Shown here: positions 55,702 through 64,000 of the stretch, piece after piece
How the letters are laid out: each line of letters begins with the position of its first letter
How positions within the stretch are numbered: the stretch's first letter is position 1
Position numbers and translations under genes: made by a program
Notes under the pieces: generated by a model
Database searches by the model: none
What the model saw: the letters and a program-made list of their open reading frames with translations, nothing else
Told to the model about the DNA's origin: nothing
Origin: Tubulanus polymorphus
Taxonomy: Eukaryota; Nemertea; Palaeonemertea; Tubulaniformes; Tubulanidae
Assembly: GCF_964204645.1 (NCBI RefSeq)
Contig: NC_134028.1
Location: 16,543,263-16,607,262, forward strand
Length of the DNA stretch: 64,000 nucleotides
Direction of reading: 5' to 3'

Positions 55702-56391
55702 TATGACTCAGTTCATACAAACTGAAAATGATCTATGTAACGAGTGTATACTCACTATGGCTCTACATAATACTGAAGGTTTACCCGCCCACTATAATGA
55801 TATCGCTAATGATGAAAGGCTTTCAGGAATAGATTATATTTGTGTCACTGAAACCTGGTTAACTGATGATCACAACAGTGTCGACATTCAGGGATATGAC
55901 TTCCACCATCAGACAAGATCTATGAGTTATGATGTTGATCATGAACTGCAAACACAGATTCACGGTGGTGTTGGAATTTTTGCAAAAATAACATCAGAAT
56001 ATGACCAGATTCCACTTCAAACTAAAAATATTGAATGAATAGCCATAAAGGATCACAAAACCGGAATAGCATTTGCAGTCATATATCGTCCTCCTTCTTA
56101 CAATGTAACTCAGTTCAAAGTGGCTCTGAGAGATGTTATTCGTGAATTAAAATCACATTCCGATCAAATAGCTATTGTTGGTGATTTCAATGAAAATATA
56201 TTAATATCATCCAGTGTTGCAAATATGCTTGAAACATTTGGATATACACAATGCGTTACTATGCCAACCACCAATGCTGGAACACTTGTCGATCATGTTT
56301 ATGTCACTGGTTTTGCGCGACCGCACGTTCATATAGTACCCATGTTCTACAGTCATCACGATATAGTTTCCCTAGGATTTCACACCAATTA
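55702..56391 (+). pseudogene. Endonuclease/exonuclease/phosphatase (EEP) domain of the Helentron
   Basis: [18 protein letters not shown] with the metal-binding Glu (about 55845), GGVGIFAKI, then after a TGA at 56036 AVIYRPPSYNVTQFK, the catalytic VGDFNENI (about 56180) and DHVYVTG. The end, HDIVSLGF, is where EEP domains finish with an Asp-His pair. Same family as LINE AP endonucleases, but here fused after a Helitron helicase. One stop; otherwise in one frame. Confidence 0.82.
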
Positions 56392-56495
56392 AATGCACTG
56401 TAATTTTTCTCCAACAGGAATCAGACCACCGAAGCGCGGTTTCACTCTGACCTTCCAAATCTATGAATGTACATGTATTTAAAATGTATTTTCAG

Positions 56496-56881
56496 AGCAA
56501 AGCTGTTGATATTGATTACCAGAAGATGTTATCATATAAATGGATCGTGATCGCAAAGAAAATGAATATTCATGACAGATTGGCATTTACCACCAACAAA
56601 TTATTGGTAATTACAGCTAATTTTTCAATATTGCTTTTGTTTATACAAAACGATTATTAGAAAATAACATATTCTTATACATATTTATTAACTTCCTATA
56701 TTGAAAAATGTTTATGCATACTAATTTTTAATGTTTTCTACAGCAAAATTATTTTTTTGATATGGCTCATTATGAAATTAAAGTCTGTGATACTATTCCA
56801 GAGATGATGATACACCATCCTGCAAACACACACGTCAAACTAGGCAACTGTCTTCCGAGCGTCATATTTAGAACCAGATGA
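56496..56881 (+). CDS. Two candidate coding exons, 3' end of an unknown gene
   Basis: 56496-56606 (after TTTTCAG, before GTAATT) and 56744-56881 (after TTCTACAG, ending at TGA) are both open, in matching phase 0, and read like protein: SKAVDIDYQKMLSYKW, NIHDRLAFTTNKLL, QNYFFDMAHYEIKVCD. The joined reading would be 82 codons. No family recognised. They lie only 0.1 kb after the Helentron's EEP domain, so they might be a host gene whose upstream part lies before the transposon. Confidence 0.4.
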
Positions 56882-57239
56882 GACTACCTCCTATGGGATA
56901 CTACCTGAACTAGAATGAAATAGATAAATTGTAAATATATCAATAACTTGATGATATAATGATACAATAGATACCAGTAAATTGTCATAATTGACTAATT
57001 AGCTCCACCTTTAATCTGTGCCTCCCTGATTGTGTTTAAGTGGATTCAATTGTAAATAGATCAATAATATGCAAATAAGACTATAGGATAATTTAGATTT
57101 CGTTACATATGTATTGACCAATCAAAGAAACAATGTTTATTTTCCAGACAATTTGTTAAACAGATTATGCTTGCTCAGATGATCAACACCTTATGAACAA
57201 CCTGTGAAATCAAATAACATCTGGATGACTTAATTAAAA

Positions 57240-57268
57240 CCTCAATGGACTGACACTGTCCATTGAGG
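57240..57268. repeat. Perfect 11-bp hairpin, possible Helentron 3' end structure
   Basis: CCTCAATGGAC, 7-base loop, GTCCATTGAGG. Another 6-bp hairpin (CTGTCC/GGACAG) follows at 57274-57295. Rolling-circle transposons carry a hairpin near the 3' end, but the final bases were not identified. Confidence 0.4.
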
Positions 57269-57566
57269 TGTAGCTGTCCCACCTTAAATGGACAGTTGCA
57301 CGCAGCGTGACTAGCTTTGCCTATGTCGCATGCATTAGGTTGGTGCAGTGACTTAACATCACTCACCAGCTGCTAAACTATAAGTTCTTCCATATTGAAG
57401 AACATGCATTGCTTCCACAATTTATAAGAAGGTAAGTTAGATGTTCCTGCTGTTTAAAGGATTTAATAACTACCACTGATTACTTAATTATTGACCTTTT
57501 TCAGCCCTCGTTAAATAAGCTATTCAAGAGGTTCAATAATTGTTCATATCATCTGTCTGACTGCAG

Positions 57567-57693
57567 TATCTACAAAACATGCCGCTTACATCGATGAATC
57601 TTATCCATTAATGCCTCCACATGGTAAAATACGTAGCAGTGATAAGATAGATCGATGCATGTGGAAAATGGGAAACATCGTGATTTCTGAAAG
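57567..57693 (+). CDS. Candidate isolated exon of an unknown gene
   Basis: Between CTGCAG and GTAAAC, 127 bp are open with the sequence AAYIDESYPLMPPHGKIRSSD and WKMGNIVISER. Composition and splice-like borders suggest an exon. No family recognised, and no in-phase neighbouring exon was found. Confidence 0.3.
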
Positions 57694-60467
57694 GTAAACT
57701 TTTGTGTGAAAAACTGTGCAGGTTTTCAATACTACATTTGTATGTGAAATCTTTTGAAAATTCTTGCCATCAGATAAATTTCTCTGTAGTTTTCCTTATA
57801 GGCTGTATACCGGTATATTCTTCTATCTCTAGGCTCTGCTTTCGCCCTAGATAGTGCATAGTACATGAACATTACGTGGACTAGTGTCGGTCATTAATTT
57901 GTGGACCCTAATTATGACGGAAATTTTCATATTGTGTTTAATCATGTTGAACTATGCACTTCTAGCATATAACCATAGAAATCCCCTTAGATATACATTT
58001 ATACCTAGATACACCGTCAACATCAGGAATTCATGATTTTGGCGATATGTCAGTAAATCGGGATTTTGTAATACATGTATGTTATTACAGGTGTTCCGTA
58101 TTTTGAAAAATTATGGTGATTAGCGGGGCTGGCGGTGTATCGACACAAGACTATATACCCTTTTGAAACATTTTGTGTGAAAATGTGCAAAAATTCTGTT
58201 TTTGGAATGAAAAAATGTAAAATCCTGCTTCCTTCGTGTGATTAAATGTGATAAAAGTGACAAATGGCACTGTAAAAAATATGAAATCTTCAAAATCTTG
58301 CATCTGATATCTGAAATGCAGTGGAACGTCATTATAACAAACTTTGATACAATGATACATCGGATAATTTCGTCCCAAATAAGACAATTTCATTAATTTC
58401 ACATTGAATATAACGTACTATCAATTTTAACGAACATTTTCTGGTCCCGTGAAGTTCGCTGTAACGAGGTTCCACTATAGTCCTATTCTATCAAATTGAA
58501 GTTTGTGGAATATCTTTTCCACTGGTTACTTTTCCACTGGTTACTATACATATCGATCTAACTTTCAGATAAGATCAACATCTTTATAATATTCTACATA
58601 TTGTACTGCTTCAACCAGTTTGACCTCGCAACCTGATCTTGGCATAGTCCAAGATGCCTACACCAACATTATACGGTGATACCTACAACCCGACACCAAC
58701 TAACTACTGTGGCATATATGCATAAATGTAATTTTGTACGTATTCCTAAGATGGGCCCATTCAAGTCATGTGTCTGATATGACTATAAATCAGGTAACTT
58801 ATAATGTCTAATTATTCTCTACTGATGATATACACACTTGTGTATTTTAATTTCTCCTTAGCTCACAATCTATCTGCGACTAAGATATTATCTTTTACCT
58901 TTATCATTTCAGCAATAAACAAGCATCTCAATTCATCTGCAACTAAAATATTATCTTAATACTAAATTAAACTATTAATTTTGTCATTTCAACAATTAAA
59001 GAGCTTTATGTATGTATCCCTGCAACACTCAGTCGACTAAACTGATATAGAAGCATTACATGAACTTTTGTAGACCGAATGTGAGAACATTATTTTCAAT
59101 GTGACAACTTCTTGCTGACTTGGAACATATCTTGTCTTAAGTTTCATCTGACAGACATCTACAATCCAGCAAACAAGATGTACATATCAAACTAAGAATA
59201 CGTCCATACGCTTTATTCATGTTTTCAATTTGAAATACTTTTTATCTGATTTATCAGTACATATATTACATTATGTTCATCTTTCAGTCTGATCTGTATA
59301 GTTACGGTAATACATTGTAAATAATTTTTGTTTCCTTTTTTTGTCTCCATTGAAGTTTACTTGTTAATTAATTATTGCGCATCCTCAAGAAACATACATG
59401 TTATAGTGTAGTTTATACTAATTGATAGATGGAATGAAATATTTTTCAATTTTCCTATCTATAAACAAACCTGTTATGTCAATCTGATGCATAATTGTAC
59501 ATTTTCCCTTAGGATTTTCTTAGGACATTGTGCACGTCAACTCCACAAGTATTTGAATTTTGACACTCATTTATATTTACGGATAGCTTGTGTTGGAATT
59601 GGTTAACTTATATTAAGAACTAGTTTATTTCTACCTTATCGATCGTTCTAATAAAGGTAAACTTAAATTACTTTCACGTTTCATTTTTATTTGTCATTTA
59701 CAATTTTGAAAATCTTAGGACATCAACTTATCATCGTCCTATCTCCTAGCGCAATCCGTAGCCATTGCTGCCACATATATTGGCGCCGCCACACTGAGGT
59801 CAAACTTCAACTTTCTTGTTTTATAGTTCTATGGTTTAACTAAGTTTCGACCTGTCAAAAGGGGTTTGCTCCGATAATTCTGTGACCTTGACCTTCGTGG
59901 TGAGTACACGAACTAATGTCAATCAACCCACGTTAATTCCACGTGTGCCTTTGGCTATAATTGGCTATATTTATTAGCGCGTGTGTATCACGTTTTTACC
60001 GCCGGTACCTCGATTCAGCTGAGCACATTTTCTATCCTACTTGTAGTCGTATTCTATCAACTTTAAAAGCTGTCAACAGTCATAAGACCAGGTAAGATTG
60101 TGTTAGAAGCTCTATGAAGTTGTATCGATTCATTCCCTCATTAGCCAAATATTTTTTGGTTGTTTGACTTTTGTGTACAGAAAAAAAGCCTATATTTGCT
60201 TAGGCCTATACATATAGTAACCCATATAGTTATAGGCCTACTAACTCGTACTCTGTCTCTAGTATTTTTATTGGTACTTCCTACCCAAGTCGTTCTCACC
60301 GGCGAATCAAAATGTGTACTTGCAATCTATCTAATGTCTATTTCAACAAGGCCTACCAGATAAAAGTCTTATTAGGCCCAGAAAGGACTGGCAGTTGACC
60401 CAAAACATCGATTTTTAATCCATTATTGTATTGAAATATTGCCAAAAAGTCTTCATTGAAGGGGTTG
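57694..60467. other. Non-coding host-like DNA, no gene supported
   Basis: Many short frames on both strands without domain signatures. No clear repeats or RNA genes seen. Confidence 0.5.
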
Positions 60468-60610
60468 AAAAGAGAAAAGTGACTCCTTGATTTGAATGTT
60501 TAACAAGGTCAATACGTGTATACATGCCTACAACTTCATACCAAACTTCATTTGGTAGGCATGGAGATATATTGTTAAAATTTCAAATCATAGAGTCACT
60601 TTTCTCTTTT
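60468..60610. repeat. Foldback repeat, 143 bp
   Basis: AAAAGAGAAAAGTGACTC at 60468-60485 is inverted at 60593-60610, and pairing continues inward to 'catgcctac/gtaggcatg'. An imperfect palindrome, MITE-like. Confidence 0.75.
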
Positions 60611-60823
60611 TTGGCCCAGCAACCTACACACACGTAAATTTCGAAATATAATCCATTTATTAATGGATGAGACCTGTTTTTCTGGGATATTTTGCTTAAT
60701 TACTTTTTGGGGTACGTACCTCTTTTATGTCATGACAGAATGCCAAAAATCGCGGACACCAACTTAATATCCAATATCATTCCACCAGTTCTGTTCAAAT
60801 TAGGCCCTAAAACAATTCACTAT

Positions 60824-61042
60824 GAGTCTCCTTTAATCCAGTTGAATATGAGAGAAATTCCTCCATTTTGTGAAATTTTTTGAATGTGAACATTGTTACC
60901 ATGCCTACGCCACCCTGATTTAGTTGTTGAGACCCCTCAAGAAAAATAACTTCATTTCGTAGGCATGGTGACAATGTAAATATTCTAGAAATTCACAAAA
61001 TGGAGGATTTTCTCTCTCATTCAACTGGATTAAAGGAGACTC
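60824..61042. repeat. Foldback repeat, 219 bp, related to the preceding one
   Basis: Arms 60824-60908 and 60957-61042 are inverted copies (GAGTCTCCTTTAATCCAGTT...; CATGCCTACG/CGTAGGCATG). It shares the inner 'taggcatgg' word with the repeat at 60468, so both may belong to one family. Confidence 0.75.
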
Positions 61043-62468
61043 TTTTCCAATCCTTCTAATTGGTACAGAACTTGAATAAATCAGGTATTCAGTTGTTGTC
61101 CACGACTTTTTTGGCACTCTGTTAGGCCTAAGACCTTAATGAGGTAAGTACCCCAAACAGCAAACTAGAAAACCAGGGGAGTAGCAACCAAATAATTATT
61201 GGTCCGACATATAATATAAATAAATTATTGCATAAGCGCTAAAGGGTTCGGAGCGTACGTCAATTGGCAGCCGAAGGCAGCAGAAACTTTTGAAAATTGG
61301 CTATGTACTTATTTGGTGCATTCTAAGGAGTTTTCAAACCTGCAAAAATTAAATATGAACAAATCAGAAGAACCACCTTGGTAATTATTGGTCCGACATA
61401 TGTCAGACCAACCGCACCGGTAGCTACGCCGCTGAAAAACTATGTTTTTTTTTTTAAACCTAATCTCGCCCCTCATGGAACACTCGGTTCGTGAATGAAA
61501 CATCTTGTAATCGTCATACCTGTTCATCTTTCTAAACCATCGTTGTTACTCAATTGACCCATATCTCACTCTGAATAGTTATACTTTAGGCCTACTACAG
61601 CTTCAATATCATGTTTTTCAATTATTTTTACAGGTTGTTCTGTATTCTTAATTGTTCTGATTAAAGTGCAAAGAACAGCAAGAGGTAATTCTTACATTTC
61701 CTAAAATTCATTGTAATCTTTTGCTATTGCTTTGCTAAAACTTTGTATTGTATTTTCCATTGTTTCTTTTTTGCCCACTTGGCCCGTCCCAGCAGGCTAT
61801 TGCGCTCACTTTTCGGCTATCCATCCGTGAATCCAGTTATTTTGCAAGTTTTGTAAATTCTATAAATTGTCTATTAATCTATAGGCCCCTATCAATTGTC
61901 TTGATATTTATTTTATACATGTATCTACCCTAGATACATCCTTGGCCCAAAAATTGGCCGCTCAGAATCATGATGGCCAACTGGCGGTCAATGTTGTTCA
62001 CCAAAATCATCACCTTTTACACATTTTTGAAGTTTTCAAGTTATTTTGAAGACGCTTACATCTATTCACTTCAATTACAAACTTGTAAATCATGACATGT
62101 TCTATTATTGTAGTTAGTTTTAATGTCATTAGTTTTTGTATATGGTCAACAGAGGGCATTGATTTCCTTATTATATTAATACCTAGGCATATTTTGTTCA
62201 CACAATCACTTGCAAAGTTGTATCTCGTGACCTTTTATATGATTGTGCTGAGTTTCAAGGTCATTGGTTTCAGTATATATTCACCAAGGGACATTGAATA
62301 TTGAAATTTTCTGATTGTTGAACATTTCAAATGTCTTCCCAAAGTGGGTATCATGTCCCTGAACCCCTAGTTTGCTTTCTATATGATTTATTAATTTTCC
62401 TATATAATTTATTAATTTTCAAAACTGCATTACACATTAACCTCTATTGCTGTGGATATTTATTTTAG
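61043..62468. other. Non-coding, one short direct repeat
   Basis: 'aattattggtccgacatat' occurs at about 61192 and 61384. No gene supported. Confidence 0.5.
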
Positions 62469-62469
62469 G

Positions 62470-63946
62470 ATGTCTAATGTTGAGGGATACGTCCATGATA
62501 CTTTCCCAATGAAAACGTCTCGCTATAACGTTCGCTTTTTCAACGCTTTGATTCAGACGTCTGAGAACGAGTTTCATCCTGCAGTATTTTTCCATGCTGA
62601 CAAGTCAAAAATGCAGAGGCCCACTCAACTCCTATTGCTTTGCAAAACGTTGACTTAGTACCTGGATTTCGTGACTCTTCAACATATGATGTAAAATATG
62701 GAAAACAATCATCTGTGTCGGTGGTCAAAAAGCACCTTTCCTTCAACTACAATGCTTATGCGCAAAGGAGATTGTGACAGTCCAACATATTAAAGATCGT
62801 ATAAACTCAAATCAGAAGGTAAATCACTCCCAATACGTGTCAGTTTAATCAGATCCTTCAATGTACTAAACCTTCTGTTTTTAGCTCCACTGTGATCTAA
62901 TATCAGCTGAGCTGTAAGGTTATGGAATTAGCCATCATCCATCCATCCCTCTGTCATCACCTTTTATTTGCGTCACATTTCTCTCCATAAATTTTCTTGT
63001 CACTTAGAACATTTTGTTCACGATCTTGGTTTGCTATCACACAATGAATTAATGAATCTTCCCTTTTCATAAAGGTATTTCATAACCCATTTCATTTCCC
63101 TAAAATTAGCTATTATAGCCTATTTATCATTTTGAACATATGGCGCAATCTACCCACATTTGTGCATTGTTTCCAAATCTGAATTACAGCTGGCTCTTCA
63201 TGTATAATCATTGTTTCTTATGCATTGTTGTTAATTGTTTGGTTCATATACCTTCTCTCTTAAGCAATTTTTTTATCATCTGTTTTCAGCTAAACATCAT
63301 TGCTTCTGTAGTTGGTGAATACTCTGGAATTAAACGTATTGATGTTCGTGGTACACAAATGGACAAACAGTCCTTCACTATAGCTGATGAAACACATTCG
63401 ATGGAATTAATTTTATTGGGTGACCATATCAGAGAGATTTCTACACCTTCATCATCTATTACCAAAGTTCAAGATCTACCTCGTTTGAATTTTAAAATAG
63501 AGATACCTAAGGATAAAGTTATTACAGGTGAAACTAAAGAAGTTAAAGTCTCTAAGTCATATTCTTGTAACAATTGCAAAACTAAAATCTCAAGAACTGG
63601 TTGCAACATTTTGAAATGCAGCAACTGTGGAATGAAACAGTTACATTCTCGACTGAAATCCACCACCTGTGCTTTCTTGAATGTTATGAATCATAAGATA
63701 AGGAGTTTTGATGAGACCCTGTCTAATTTCCTTACTCCTTTGACCAAGACTCATTTATTAGATAACCCTGATCTGTTAAAAGATTACTTCCTTGAATGTG
63801 GACCTATCACTATTCATGTATCTCATGACAATGTAGCCAGTGCTATTGTCCTCTCTACTGCTCCTACTAGTACATGCAGTACCATAATTTCTAACTCTGA
63901 AACTGTTGCCACTACTCCAACAAAATCATCCATAGCTAAAAAGTAA
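62470..63946 (+). pseudogene. OB-fold, RPA-like single-strand DNA-binding protein, two exons, frameshifted
   Basis: Exon 1 from ATG 62470 (NVEGYVHDTFPMKTSRYN, beta-rich OB-like) to GT at 62819; frame changes near 62610 and 62735 are needed to reach its end (QHIKDRINSNQK). Exon 2 starts after CAG at 63290 in phase 0 and runs to TAA at 63946: GEYSGIKRIDVRGTQ, an OB-fold-like stretch, then a zinc ribbon CNNC...CNILKCSNCG as in the large RPA subunit C-terminal domain, and a Ser/Thr-rich tail. RPA-like proteins of this type are common both as host genes and as transposon passengers. The shifts point to a pseudogene, or to an unusual splice pattern in exon 1. Confidence 0.55.
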
Positions 63947-64000
63947 ATCCATACATTAAATTTGTAGGGATGAGTATGATGTAACCTTCATTGTAATCGC

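Larger units (their letters stand above)
47664..56391 (+). mobile_element. Helentron-type rolling-circle transposon, decayed coding part
   Basis: In order: basic N-terminus, 48-bp-repeat region, cysteine-protease-like domain, OTU-like domain, basic repeats, DUF6570-type zinc region, Helitron-like N domain with Rep HUH motif, PIF1-type helicase, and endonuclease/exonuclease/phosphatase domain. A Rep-helicase fused with a C-terminal EEP nuclease is the mark of Helentrons among Helitrons. At least nine frame changes and several stops show it is dead. The terminal sequences were not identified; a hairpin at 57240-57268 might be near the 3' end. Confidence 0.85.

Noticed and set aside
1-64000. CRISPR arrays, bacterial operons, rRNA or tRNA genes
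   Set aside because: No regular direct repeats with unique spacers, no tRNA box pairs and no rRNA-like sequence were seen; introns and retroelements show a eukaryotic genome.

Overview
The window is a piece of animal nuclear DNA, probably from an aquatic invertebrate (short repeats, spliced fragments and the mix of Penelope, LINE, Helentron and Polinton elements point that way; the phylum cannot be fixed from the sequence). About 1-9.6 kb and 57-64 kb are gene-poor, with LINE and Penelope remnants, a minisatellite, foldback repeats and a few exon-like stretches. No complete, ordinary host gene was recognised.

The centre, about 9.6-46.4 kb, is much more A+T rich. It is a nest of two Polinton/Maverick-type elements (virus-like DNA transposons) of one family. 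The inner one (21076-40272, 19,197 bp) has all the boundary marks of its class: 5'-AG...CT-3' termini, 462-bp terminal inverted repeats and a 6-bp target duplication AATATG. It was inserted into the major-capsid-like gene of an older, more decayed copy, whose genes lie at 10.15-21.07 kb and 40.28-46.38 kb in the flipped order. Both share one layout. One block holds zinc-finger-DNA polymerase B, a small 'LPDRF' protein, a penton-like protein, five small or membrane proteins, a coiled-coil protein, a capsid-like protein and a zinc-finger protein. It runs convergently towards a second block with a 202-aa gene, a small membrane protein, integrase with chromodomain, and packaging ATPase. Nearly every gene starts at a TAAATG, and in the structural block this is preceded by AATTTTTTT.

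In the inner copy the polymerase, integrase, ATPase and coiled-coil genes are broken, while the capsid-like, penton-like and most small genes remain open. A 5'-truncated Penelope-like retroelement (RT plus GIY-YIG nuclease, with a minimal hammerhead-like motif at its 3' end) sits inside the integrase together with complex flank duplications. The outer copy carries a MITE in polymerase B, a LINE 3' fragment and a probable solo LTR in the capsid gene, a hairpin-ended insertion in the zinc-finger gene, and truncated ends.

From 47.66 to 56.39 kb lies a decayed Helentron-type rolling-circle transposon: a 48-bp-repeat-coded N-terminal region, a cysteine-protease-like domain, an OTU-like domain, a Rep with HUH motif, a PIF1-type helicase and an endonuclease/exonuclease/phosphatase domain, split over several frames. 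At 62.47-63.95 kb is a broken two-exon gene for an OB-fold, RPA-like protein with a zinc ribbon.
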